Positions 30,732 through 41,829 of a stretch of DNA of 64,000 nucleotides are shown here, in pieces. A program made the translations under genes and the position numbers. The stretch covers positions 1 to 64,000 of the forward strand of contig JADHYV010000055.1 of assembly GCA_027604705.1 (NCBI GenBank), written 5' to 3'. The notes under the pieces are model-generated. The model did not search any database. It saw nothing but the letters and a program-made list of their open reading frames with translations, and was not told the DNA's origin. The DNA comes from Allomyces arbusculus (Eukaryota; Blastocladiomycota; Blastocladiomycetes; Blastocladiales; Blastocladiaceae). Numbering within the stretch: the first letter of the stretch is position 1; each line of letters begins with the position of its first letter.

Positions 30732-33700
30732 ATGTCCGAGCCGACTCGGGCATTAAGCCCGCTGTCCTCTTCGGCGGCACCGCTCGAGTTGCCCGGCACC
30801 GACACCACCGCATTGGCCGACGCTGACCCTGCACTGGCACCCGCTCCCGCTCTCGCTCCTGCGCTCGCAAGCAGCCCTCACCTCGACTCGCGCAGCGTCT
30901 CCACCGAGTCTCCTTTGCTCCCGCACCCGGTCTCCATCCCGCGCGACGACGTTGCCGGCCGTGACTCGCCTCCACCACCCGCGTCCGGCACCACGTCGCC
31001 TGCGCACTCGGGCAGCAACTATGAGTTGATCGAGATTGACAACAAGCGCAATGTTGTCTTGTACCGCGGCGACGACGCGGTCGAGTCGCCCAACGACCTG
31101 TTGCTGCCGCCGGAACCCATGGATGCGCGGCTCGGGGCACGGCAGAATGGATTGTCGTCTGAGGAGGCTTCCAGGTCCGTTTGCTCTGAATGGAGAGTGG
31201 AAAACAATGAAGAGAGATCAAGCTGACAAGTGATTGTCTAGAAAGCTCTTGGAAACGGCGCACGCCGTCCTCGCCGAAACGACCACTCGCTGCAATGCAC
31301 ACGCGCCGTGTACGTTGCATCTGGCTCGTGCTGCACGTTAATCACTCTAACCACCGAGAATTACAGCTTGGACATGCTTCCTTGTGCGCTCAGACTTGAT
31401 CATTACGCTCATCCACATTGTGATCCTGATCGCGTCGCTCATCGTCCCGCTCGAGCCCTTCTCGCCACCATCTAACGACTCGGCGTTCCTCACCACCGCG
31501 AGCCGCGCCGTCGAACTGGCCCTCTTCATTGGCCTCGTCGCCTGGAACGCTTTCCTCTACGCGACGCAAGTCGACGCACCACACCGCCGTGTCCTGAGGC
31601 GCGCGCGCGACGTGATTAGGCAACTCGAGCGCGCGGGGCTCAACACGGTCCAGGAAATCCGAATCCCTTCTGTGCCCTCGGTCCCAATCCACAAGGTCGT
31701 GCGCGACGGCGTGATCCGCTCGCTGCCGTCGGTCCTGCTCGTCAAGGGCGATATCGTCGAGCTGCACTATGGCGATATTGCACCCGCGCGGTGCCGGTAC
31801 GTCTACGTTACGAAACCGCCCGCGACCAGGACGGTGGGGACAGCGCCGAGCACGCCACCAACGGGCAGTCTCTCGCAACTGGCCTCGGCGTCGCCCGGGA
31901 GTGATCTCTTGTCCAGCTCGACGAGTTCTGGCAAGGCTACCAATGTGGGCATGCCCAGTCGGCGCCCAGAGTACATTATGGAGAGCGGGTCCGGGTTTCG
32001 GCCGACCTTGTTTGGTGTCCCGCCGACGTCGCTGATCCGGCTCGAGTCGCAACTGAATCATGGCCGGTTCCAGTTTGAGTTGCTCGAGACACCGTTGGTC
32101 CCGGTCTTGCAGACGCTCGTCACGCACCGGCCCAACACGGTCATGACCAACCAGTTACTGCGGCTGCAGCGTGTCCTGGCGAAGGTGCTGATCGCCGTCT
32201 ACGCCCTCAGCATCGCCATTGCCGTTGTGCGGCACTTTGTCGTTGGTCACGTCCCGATTGTGACGGCGCTCGTGTGGGCCTATTCGGTTGTGCTGCCCGT
32301 CATGCCCATGATCATTCCGACGCTCTACTTGTTGTTTCGAACCTACAGCAACGCGCATTTGATTGTCTTGTGGGACGAGCTGCAATCATCCAAGACCGAC
32401 TACGAGGACGATGATGTCGACGAGTTTGACGTGGACGCGCCGCCGCCGACCAAGGAAATCACGCTCGCCAAGTTTGATATCTTGAGCCGCGCGCTCGACA
32501 TTGACACGTCCGACTTGACCGAGTCGCTAGGCACGATTTCGGTGCTCTGCTTTGTCGACCGCGAGGGCACGCTCACGCAGGCGTTTCCGACCGTCGACCA
32601 GCTGTTCTTCGCGCCGCAGGACAAGCCCGTGCTCGACGTGGCAGCCGTCAGCACCGACAACACCACTGACGGGACCAAGGTAGGGTTGCGGCCACACTTG
32701 GCGTCACCCATGTCGATGCGGCACTCGGGCGACGCGCTCATCAACATGTCTGGCGGCGGTGGTGGCGGGCCCGGGCTCGTGTTCGAAGACCGCGACTGGG
32801 CGTCGTATCTACCGCTCCTGAAGCCGCTCGGTTTGGTGTGGATGTGCCTGACGCACTGCGACTTGCGCAAGAACGAGCCGCACCGCAACCTCGGCGCGTT
32901 GCACGTGCACGCGCACACCAAGGCGTCGCGACAAACGTGCCTGTGCCCGCTCGCGCGGCTGATTGGATTCACGGGTCCACCCGACGGACTGGTGCCATAC
33001 AAGGAGATTTTCACGTTTGCGCCTTACCACCCGTCACTCGACCCTGACGACCAGTGGAGCTCGTCGTCGGCCGCGTCTGCGGTCGTGGCATCGTCCGTCT
33101 CAGCGTCGACGGTAGCACAGCCGACGACCGCAGCCAGTCTGCCGCCGCAAGTCGTGGCCGAAGGTGCGGGCGCCATGTTCCGGCACCCGTACTGCGAAAT
33201 GCCCGCGGCGACCGCGACCGTGCGCACGATCCCGGACTACGAGTTTGAAGTGCCGTTTGTGCACGCGCTAGTTTTGCACGACCGGACGGCGGGCGACGAC
33301 GCGCCGCGGTACCAGCTCGTCTCGGCCGGGTCGGTTGAGGCCATTTTGGACCTGAGCACCGACTGCTGGTTTGGCGACGCGCTCGTGCCCATGACTCCGC
33401 AGCTCGAAGAGTCGATTTACGAGTGGTACCTGAACGCGACCGCCAACGATCACCAGGTCGTGGCCTACGCGTACCGGCCGATTCTTGCCGCGATTGATTT
33501 CATGCCTGCAAATGACACGCTCGTTTACCTTGAGTTGCCGTTCCAAATTGACTCGAAGCGCCGCGATTTGGGATCATTGGCTGCGGCAGTGGCGGCAGCG
33601 GAGGCGGCAAGTGCAGAGAAGCCCACGGACCCGTCCTCGTCGACCTCTTCCACGGGCGCGTTCGCGCACGTTCCGCAACGCACGCGGCGGCGCAGTCATG

Positions 33701-35088
33701 CGCGCGTCGTCAACCAAGTGCACGGCCTACTCCACCAGCAAATCTTTTTGGGTCTGGCCTCGTTTGCTCACGAGCCAAAGGAAGACGTGTGCGACGTGAT
33801 TGAGGACATTGGCCTCGCCGGGATCCGGTTCGTCTATTTTTCGCCCACCAACGAGCGGCAGACCAAGGCGTTCGGCGAGCGGCTCGGGCTTGACACCGAC
33901 TGGAACGCGTGCATCCTGCTGTCGTCGCCCGGCGACCCCAACTCATCCCCTGGGTACGTGGCCATGACTGATATCAAGGCGCAACTTCCGCGCGGCGTCG
34001 ACGCGATTCGCGATCATCTCGAACACGTTGACGATATTCCCCTGCATGTATCGCTGTTTGCCGAGAGCCGACCCGAGTCGGCCGCCGAAATGATCCGGAT
34101 TTTCCAAGCCCACGGCGAAGTCGTGTGCTGTCTCGGGTCGGCGCTCAACCACGCCAACACGCACGTCTTCCAGGCTGCCGACCTCGCCATCGCCATGCAG
34201 CCGCTACCCATCAAGCAGCCAATTACCGGCACGCGCGCGGCCGATTCGCACCACGCACACATGCCGCCGCTCGCGCTCGGGTCGAGCCTCGCCGCACTAC
34301 CGTGCGCGCTCGCGATTCACTCGGACACATCGCTGTATACGGTTACGCAGGCCGCGCGCGAAGCCCGCCGACTGTGCCGTGCCGCGCGGCAGGCCTTTGC
34401 GCTCGTCGTCTCAGCGGGCGCGGCATTGTCGGTCGCACAATTCGTGTGGCTGTGCATGGTCGTCCCGCCGTGGCGCGCGTGGGTTGCAGCGTGCGCCGTC
34501 TGGGCGGCGGTCCCGCTCGTTGCTGCGGCGATGGTCCCGGGGTGCGCGCACGAGCCTGACGCGATGAAGCAGTTTACGGATCGGAACGTGGACCACGTGC
34601 GCGACTTGCCACGGTTCGTCAAGTACGCGGTCGCGCGGTGGTGCCTGCCGGTGGTCGCTCTCGTGTGGTTGTATTGGGTCGCGCTGCAGTCGAGTACGGG
34701 ACGGACCGACGTGTTTGGCGTCGCACCGAATTTGGCCGCTGAGTGGATGGCTGCGACGGCGCTCGTGATTTTCGCGGCGGTCGCGTCGGCCACGTACGCG
34801 CACCGCACGGTGCCGATGTGGAGTTATAACCCGCTCGCGAATCGGTGGTGGTGTGTGACGGTGGTTGTGGTCGTGGCCGTGCAGATTGGCGTGTTGCTCG
34901 GTATTGCCGGACCCGGGCTGCTCGCTGACTTGCCGTGGCATTTTTGGGTGGTGTTGTTTGGATCGCTGCCCGTGCAGGTGGGCGTGCACGAGTGGGTCAA
35001 GCACCGCGATCACCGCCAGTGGCTGCGGTTCCAGAAGAGGAGCAAGCTCGAGTTCAATACGCGGTTGGGGATGCATTCGCCGGTGTGA
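30732..35088 (+). CDS. TMEM94: TMEM94-like P-type-ATPase-related membrane protein
   Basis: TMEM94 proteins are ER-membrane relatives of P-type ATPases, reported in animals to act in Mg2+ uptake into the ER. Exons 30732-31174, 31242-31309 and 31367-35088 give 1410 residues (human 1356). About ten hydrophobic spans are placed as in P-type pumps: two near the start of exon 3, two near 32180-32340, and six in the last 700 bases or so. Family matches include LPSVLLVKGDIVELHYGD in the actuator region, HQQIFLGLASFAHEPKEDV, GIRFVYFSPTNERQTKAFGE, LPRGVDAIRDHLEHVDDIPL and EVVCCLGSALNHANTH. The phosphorylation-site equivalent (Asp codon at 32557) reads DREGTLT in place of DKTGTLT, and the canonical GDGxND hinge is replaced by LGSALNH. 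The N-terminus is Ser/Pro-rich and disordered. Confidence 0.92.
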
Positions 35089-35590
35089 TGAATGAACGGG
35101 CTGGAGCGCGGGTAGTGTGAATAGAAGATTTATGAGCTTGGTGCCAAGTGGATGCCGGATACCTTCGGGCAACGATAGTGTCCTGCTTGGAAACAACTAC
35201 AGATCCAACGGTCAGGTTGAGCGAAAGATGTGAGCGCGACGCATCGTTGCCGATTGCGATCTCTGAGACTGGTCCGCTCCTCCGTGAGGGCCTGCACTAG
35301 AACCCCTGCTCGCACGTGGCTGTGGTCCCTTGGCGAAGTTGTGTTGCAAGGTGTGGCGATGTTGAAGTGCAAGCACTTCACCCGCCTCGACTCACTCCTC
35401 CGTTCGCGCTGTCTAAAGCGCGGCCTACCCGCTTGTTGCGATCAAAGAAGTCTGCCACTCTTTTGCGCTCCCTTCCCGCTCTTGCTCGCTCTTGCTTGAT
35501 CTTCTCGCTCTTGCCCGCTTACCATGCCCGACCACGCTGTTCTTGCGGTGCATCCTTGCTCAACTCGCTCACCAACAAGCAACAATAAGC
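35089..35590. other. Intergenic between the TMEM94-like gene and an orphan gene
   Basis: About 500 bases. The last 120 bases have a repeated CTTGCTCGCTCTTG/CTTGATCTTCTCG pyrimidine pattern typical of a leader. No gene recognised. Confidence 0.45.
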
Positions 35591-36136
35591 ATGACGACCA
35601 CGCAAACCGCTGCGAACAAGCTCTTGCCCTTCACCTGCCGCACCGAAGGCGACGACGGCGAAATCGCGTACTTCCCGCTCACGCGCCACAAGCAGCGCAT
35701 GTGTCAGCTCCTCAACGCCGTCCGCGACAAGCTAGAGGACCGCAATTTGATTGTTGACTCACCGCACAGGCTGGGCGAATCACCCGGTCACATTGAACCG
35801 AACGGAGACAGCTACGTCGATGGTATGGATTGGGATGACGACGGCGTTGATGACGGCGGTCCGTGTGGCGCCTACATTTTCAAGGAACAGAAACGTCATG
35901 GATTCATGTACCAGGGCTGGCAGATCTACTTGCTCTTGCCGTGGCGCACCGAGGAACGCACGCCCTTTGGATTTCACTCGCGCCGAGATGCGCAGCGATG
36001 TGGTGATCATGAACGCGTTGCGAACATGGTCTTGATTCCGGTTTCGACAAAGCAGATTTGGAGGTTCGATTTGGGCAACCCAGTTGAGGATTTGTGCGAC
36101 AAGTTCCCAAAGGTCCCGTGGTACTGCGAATTTTAA
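35591..36136 (+). CDS. Orphan 181-residue protein
   Basis: Single exon, first ATG in AATAAGCATGACG context. Not recognised. Polar and fairly even composition unlike the surrounding low-complexity frames: LLPFTCRTEGDDGEIAYFPL near the start, an acidic loop (YVDGMDWDDDGVDDGG), an aromatic core (HGFMYQGWQIYLLLPWR) and VPWYCEF at the end. No signal peptide or membrane span, so probably a small globular cytosolic or nuclear protein. Codon use matches the neighbours. Real coding is likely, as the pattern is protein-like and the frame uninterrupted, but function is unknown. Confidence 0.6.
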   Translation: MTTTQTAANKLLPFTCRTEGDDGEIAYFPLTRHKQRMCQLLNAVRDKLEDRNLIVDSPHRLGESPGHIEPNGDSYVDGMDWDDDGVDDGGPCGAYIFKEQKRHGFMYQGWQIYLLLPWRTEERTPFGFHSRRDAQRCGDHERVANMVLIPVSTKQIWRFDLGNPVEDLCDKFPKVPWYCEF

Positions 36137-36486
36137 ATAATGGCGCCGCTCGACGACGTGGGCGCCGAGCTTCCGTACATTCCTCGATCCGTGCAGCGGC
36201 TCACGAGGCCACAGGGGTATGCTTCCAGACATGGATCGCCGCTTGCGTCGAGCATGAACCTCTTGCAACTTGCAACACATTGTTTAAGAACGATACTGCA
36301 ATGATGCAAGGTTCTTTTTGAATGCTGCGTTGTTGATGCAGTCACAGCTTTCTTGAAACACTGCTGCATGCGTGCGAAGAGCTCGAATTCAGTTACTTGG
36401 CAGCCATATCAAAGCAAAACAAACCGAGGAGCGGTCTGACACTCAGATCAAGAGGACGACAACAATGGCAGAATAACAAGATGGCG
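36137..36486. other. Convergent 3' spacer
   Basis: 350 bases between the orphan gene and gene A1, which run towards each other; nothing coding recognised. Confidence 0.5.
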
Positions 36487-38247
36487 TCAATACTCATCCG
36501 CCGCCGTCATCTCAATAACAGCGTTCCCGTAAGCAGAGGGTATGTCCGACTCGCCAGGTCTGAGAGCTTCGAGAACCTTGGCCGCAGTCTCAGTCAGCTG
36601 GATCCGATCCTGGTCAGGTGCCATTCCTTCGTAAGCCTTGGTCATGACTGCTACCGACTGGATCTGCGGCGGGTCAGGCTGCACACTTTCCGGAACCTTG
36701 GCCATGACCGCGACCGACCGGATTAGCGACTGGTCGGACCCCACACCTATTTGAAGCTTAGTCGTGACCGCGGCCAACTGGAGCAGCGACTTGTCAGGCT
36801 GCACTTCTTCCTGGACCTTGGTCGCAACAGTGGCCGACCAGATCAGCGACGCGCGACCATCAAATGTGTAATGCGCGACCCCCGGGAACATACACACGGC
36901 CACCACCACATTATCCATGTTCGTGCAGCTTTCGTCCGTGAGTGTGGTCCCTTCAGCCATGCGCTTTCCGTCAAACGTGATACCAGGATGCGGCATGTAC
37001 GCCGTGACGCTCATGTCGGCGCAACGCATCCGGCACCAAGTCACTGCGGCATTCGTAAAGATTGCGGTCAGTTTTGCTTGGGTTGCGTCAGTGTCGCTTG
37101 GCGTCATGCTCCATTTCGACTCGTCCAGTTTCCCCATGGTCGCACATACAGCGGCATCAGGGGCTGGGAAAAGAACTTGGTCGGCCTGTCGGCCGAATTG
37201 GTAAATCTCGGCATCCGACAGGACACTGTTGACAAGCATGTTCAGCCAATGCGCGATATCCAACGCCACAATCCCCATGAGCATGGCGCGGGCGTGTGCC
37301 CGCGCCAAGCCCGTGCCGCCATTTCGAATCCGGCCACGAGGAAGCCATGCGGTCACGGCCAACTGCACCGAGTCAAATAACGCTTGCCACTCATCGGCCA
37401 TTTTCTGATTCCCGTACGCGCTGAGCAGGTTGGCGGTCGTTGGTGGCAGCTCTGGCAACACGTTAACGTCGGGGTTGCCAAACAGATCAAATGCCGAGTT
37501 GGGCAAAAAATCATTCATGCGTTCCCGCGGAGACATCACGGGAAATGCCTTCGTTACAGGAGGCGCTGGGAGGGCCGCTTGAACCACTGCATGATGGCCA
37601 AGGGCATGATTGTAATCAGCTTGGACCAGCAAACCTTGGGTACCTGCATTTCCCGCACGTGGAAGATGATTTCCTGGACCACAAAGTGAGAGCGAAAGCG
37701 GAAAACAACGAGGTTCTTGTTGCAAGGCATCGTGCGGCATCAGCTCACCGCCTGTCGGTGACTGAAACGCGTGAGCGGATGCAGCTGATGCCGTCGTCAG
37801 CTGTCGATGACGCGAGGAGGAGCGAGGTGGATACGTGCAAGGCAACAGAGGTGTTTCGGACAGCGGAGGCAGTGGAAGGGCCAGCGCCGTCGGCGCTACT
37901 GAAAATACAAATAATGATGAGCGATGTAAGAAATGTGAGGAAGCATCATAATCAGTCCTTACCAGGATTCACAACTCTCAGCGGGCCCGTTGGTCTTGGT
38001 TCCGAGTGATTCTCCCCACCTCCTGGCGAGCGGGACTGCGCTCGACCTCTCCTCGTTTTGAATTTTTCAACTGCACGGCCGATTCTTGAAGGAACAGATG
38101 CGAGAATTGCTGAAGCATTTTTACGTGAAATCCGCGCGCCTTGGTTGTCCATTATGGCAGTGAGAATAAACGTGGCTCTGGTTTCCACGCTATCGGCGAC
38201 GTGATCCACAACTAGACGCAACTTGCAGTTGGGCGAGTTGATGTCGA
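36487..38247 (-). CDS. Gene A1: protein with an unrecognised C-terminal domain shared with A2, plus a 20-residue repeat tail
   Basis: Two phase-consistent exons, 37963-38247 and 36487-37898 (intron GTAAGG...TTTTCAG). A first exon probably lies around 38250-38387, where ATG 38387 starts a signal-peptide-like sequence (MAPHIQKAFLLLLLSFSP). I could not join it in frame, so the 5' end is unresolved or damaged. The part from about 37480 to 36850 is homologous to the C-terminus of A2: QKMADEWQALFDSVQLAVTA, FTNAAVTWCRMRCADMSV and VVAVCMFPGVAHYTFDGRA. Unlike A2, no membrane span is visible. A tail of five 20-residue repeats follows. It is transcribed away from the HSPA12-like gene B1, with about 600-740 bases between. 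Function unknown; could be a decaying copy. Confidence 0.55.
36550..36849 (-). repeat. Five tandem 60-base units encoding 20-residue repeats in A1
   Basis: Consensus per unit is roughly S-hydrophobic-IQSVAVMTKV, then E-V-PD. Examples are SLIRSVAVMAKVPESVQPDP and PQIQSVAVMTKAYEGMAPDQ. The units keep frame and charge pattern but have diverged in sequence, so the array is not brand new. It is absent from the paralogue A2, whose protein stops shortly after the shared domain. Confidence 0.8.
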
Positions 38248-38387
38248 CTGAAGAGGGGTTTGGGCGACGAAATATGCCAGGGCTCGAGCAACGTTGCGCG
38301 TCCGAGTGATTGATTGAGGGAAGACCAAGTTATTGGAGAGAAGGAGAGGAGGAGAAGGAGAAAAGCCTTTTGTATGTGAGGCGCCAT

Positions 38388-38985
38388 GGTGAGTCTCAGC
38401 TCGCAGATGGAAATAATGACTTGGAACGGCCGGGATGCATGCTATAACATGGAGCAACTGCAAGGCGAGTGCTGCAAGTAACATTGATTTCTGAGAATTC
38501 CCAGCCGCCTTGTCCACCCACGACCGAACATGCCTACGCAACTTCATTGTCATCCCGTTAATTGCGTGATAGCTGTCGCTTCTGCAGAAAAAGTGAGCGG
38601 TTGACAATCGTCAAAGCTGTAATTTGCAATCCTGCTCCCTCCTTGCTGGGGGTTGGAAATGCAGGCCTCTTTTGTGACATGGAAGATGTTGCAAACTGCG
38701 TCCTTTCCTCCCTGTTCATGAGGACAGCACTCAGCGCTTCCACGTCAAGTTGGCGTCTTCCATGTCACTGAAACTGCACACCGCCACTGTGCGTCGGCTG
38801 CCAGGGCTGCTCTCCCCCTCGCCCTCTGATTCCACCCATAAAGCGATCAGAATTGACCAATTCAATCCATTCTCCTGTCGATCCCTCGCATTTCTCCACC
38901 CTCCTCTGCTGCTGAATCGCTCGCAACCTCCAAGTCGTCGTGGTCGTCATTGCTAAAGTCTCTCCAAACGGCCTACCAATCAGCA
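38388..38985. promoter_or_regulatory. Region between A1 and B1 (divergent)
   Basis: About 600 bases between the likely start of A1 and the ATG of B1. It holds the shared CTTCCACGTCAAGTTG motif (38737-38752) and TCTTCCATGTCA (38756-38767). The minus strand also has an ATG opening a hydrophobic stretch (MLLAALALQLLHVIACIPAV, in 38212-38607), an alternative signal peptide for A1. Confidence 0.5.
38737..38767 (+). promoter_or_regulatory. Promoter motif shared by the two HSPA12-like genes (B1 copy)
   Basis: CTTCCACGTCAAGTTG followed by TCTTCCATGTCA, 220-250 bases upstream of the B1 ATG. The same pair of elements stands upstream of B2. The core ACGTCA resembles a CRE half site (ATF/CREB-type bZIP). 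Confidence 0.55.
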
Positions 38986-41318
38986 ATGGGCTTCATCAAA
39001 AACCTGTTCAAGAAGCCGGAGCAGCCGTCACCCGGTCAAAACTCTGACCGGCCGAGGAACTTTGAGATGCCAATGCCAATGCCCAATGGCAGCGCGAGTT
39101 CCAGTCTTCCCCGTACCAATGCCATAGGGCCGTTCCATATCCCTTCAAACTATCTGGAAATGCCTGTCCCGGTTCCTACTCGCGCGCAGACGCTGCCTGG
39201 TGACCGCCAACTTGCCGTGACCGATCCTCAGCCTAAGCCAGCAGGTTACGATGCTCCAAGTGATTTGCCACGAGTCAAATTCATGGTGGTCCGTTGGCAC
39301 TTCATACCATCTTCCTGCCACACGGGCTGCTTCGAATGCGCCTTCTCGTTGCACGCTAAAATTCCGTTTTTTTATGGCAGGGGGTTGACTTTGGCACGAC
39401 ATTTTCGGGATTTGCCATTTTTCGAGTGCCTGACGAGCAGCGCAGCAAGAACACGCGGGTCTGGGTGCCGCGCGGTAACGCCAACACGCAGATCATTGGT
39501 AACGAGGATTGGGAGGATCGGCCGCACAACATGCACTCGCACAAGCTGCCGACAGTCATTGCGTACCCAAACGGCGTGCGGTCCTCGCTGCACGAATGCA
39601 AATGGGGCTGGTCGGCAACGAAATACGACAAGTCCATGAAGCCAGTTCATCGCATCAAACTGGCACTAGAGGCGACCACTCCCGAGGTGATGCGCCCGGA
39701 AGTGCCTGCAGGCATGAAACCCGTCGATATCATTTCCGACTATCTCGCATGCTTGCGTCAAGAAATGATGCGGTTCATTGAGAGCCGTTATCCCGTCGAC
39801 GTGAACCTGAGTGCCGACGACTTGCTAATTTGCATGACGGGTACGTTGTCTTGTTCAGAGAGTATCTGATTCCGCTCTAGAGTGCGTCAAGATATTCACG
39901 TTGGCTGCTACTCCCTCCATAGTACCTGTTGGGTGGTCGTCGCAAGCGCATCATACGATCCGGCGTGCAGCGACCAACGCTGGCCTCATTTCCAACGAGA
40001 ATTCGCGACACCTACTGTTTTGCTACGAGCCGGAGGCGGCGGCGCTTGCGTGCGTCCACGAGTCCAGGTTCCCGATCAGCGACAGCCCAATGGTGTTGAT
40101 TGTCGATTGCGGTGGTGGCACTGTCGACCTGTTTCTTGCCCGTCTTGACAAGAACGGCGATCTCGAGGAACTCACGCTCGGCACTGGCAACTTTGCTGGT
40201 GCTACATCTGTCGATGCGCAGTTCAAGATGTTCTTGCGCAGGAAGCTTGGCATTCGCGGCTACAATGACTTCAAGGACAAGCTCCCAAGTCGCTTCACGG
40301 TTTTGGAACAGGAGTGGGAGGCGCAAAAGCGTACGTTCAGTGGGACGCAAGAGTGGCTTCTACGGCTTCCAGCACAGTTGATGAAGTGGCTGCCCGACGA
40401 CAAGCAGAAAGAGTTTGAAGACCTCGAGATCCTCGTCACGGCTGCCGATATGAAGTCATTTTTTGATCCGGTCGTCGACGAAATCATTGGCTTGATATGC
40501 GGCCAGCTGCGGCAAGCGCGCCACCTCGGCGGTACCAACGGCATTGAAAAGGTCAAGTACTTGTATCTCGTGGGTGGGTTCGGGTCCAACTGGTACCTAC
40601 GGGATCGCATCAAGGTCAACTCGGACGTACTCAAGATGGTTGGTAATGTCGTCTCCTTGCAGCGGCCTGAAGCTGCCGTTGTGCGTGGCGCGGTCTGGTT
40701 TTGCATCAACAATCAGTCAATTCGGATGCGTCGCGCGCGCCAGACGATTGGTATTGGCGTGCAGCGCGAGTTTGATCCACGGCGTGACCAACAAACCGAA
40801 ATCACGTCCTATGACCCAGTCAATCCGAGTCGCGCATTTGTGCCCAAGGCGGTGCTATGCTTCATGTCCAAGGGCCAGCTTGTTTCATACAACGCGTCCT
40901 TCACGCGCACCGGTTTCAGGGTGCTCCGAAATACGCAAGCACCCGTCAAAGTGCTCGTGTACGTGTCCGACCTCGTCCCCCCCGCTGCTAAGGGCCGTGT
41001 GGCAAACGTTGCACACCCAAACCGGCTTGACGTTTCAGATTGCACGCTTCTTGGCGCCATTACAATCGAGCTGCCCAACTCGACGCTCGGCTCTGATCAC
41101 ACCACCGTCAGCATCGAGATTTGCCACGGTCGTGTTGAGCTGTCGGTCCGCATTATTGACGAGACGACGGGTGACGAGTGGACTCAGTTCTTGAACCATG
41201 GCAGCTTCAGGTGCGTGCGTTTGGTTTCATTAAATGTGGCTTATAGTTCACAAGTCTCACGCTTTTCCTCCTTGCTTTTCACAGGGTGCAGTCCAATTTG
41301 CCAGCGTCCGCCGCTTAG
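38986..41318 (+). CDS. Gene B1: HSPA12-like Hsp70-superfamily ATPase
   Basis: Four exons, 38986-39288, 39381-39840, 39923-41210 and 41285-41318, all phase-consistent, 694 residues. An N-terminal basic MGFIKNLFKKPE and a Pro-rich linker of about 100 residues precede an actin/Hsp70-type ATPase. The motifs are phosphate-1 DFGTTFSGFAI, PVGWSSQAHHTIRRAA, CYEPEAAALAC, phosphate-2 VDCGGGTVDLF and adenosine LVGGFGSNWYL. This spread-out layout with CYEPEAA is characteristic of the HSPA12 branch, which lacks a classic substrate-binding domain. All nucleotide-binding residues are kept, so ATPase activity is expected. The C-terminal third, FVPKAVLCFMSKGQLVSYN to QFLNHGSF, may bind the client. Very similar to B2 in the core, but with a different N-terminal linker. 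Neighbour of A1. Confidence 0.9.
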
Positions 41319-41829
41319 GATGGGATCATTGTGACTGTTTTGGCTCTTCTGCTCCAAATATGGTGCGGATATGTTTGGAGCTGTCGGGAATGTTGGGATT
41401 GTCAGCAATTTTGTTATGTAGTCCGTGCCACCGCAGGGTTGTGTTCTTATTGCCATCTTGTCAAATCATGATCAGTCTTGGCTGACATCAGAATCATTCC
41501 TTTTCGTTCCTGCTTTGATCGCACAGCGGTCTTATGTGCTGATGCAGACGAGCTGCGCAATGTAATGGAGCTAATGAATGGCATCCTCTGAAAACTTTGT
41601 CGCGTTTGGCGTGAGCATCGAGCTGATTAGTGTGGAACTGCATGAATATGTTGGACGCGCATCAGTTCTCGACCGCACGATGTTCTCCTTCCGCTCAAAA
41701 CCAGCATGTCCCCGCTCCTTGATTTGCAGTCAATATCCTCCATGCCGCAACTTTATTGATGAAACCATTTTGCTTTGCAGCCTTCCAGTCAGCTTGTCGC
41801 TTTGCAGTCTGTCGGACTTCGCGCGACAG
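41319..41829. other. Intergenic, no gene recognised
   Basis: About 500 bases downstream of B1 leading into the methyltransferase remnant. No coding sequence beyond short chance frames. Confidence 0.45.
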
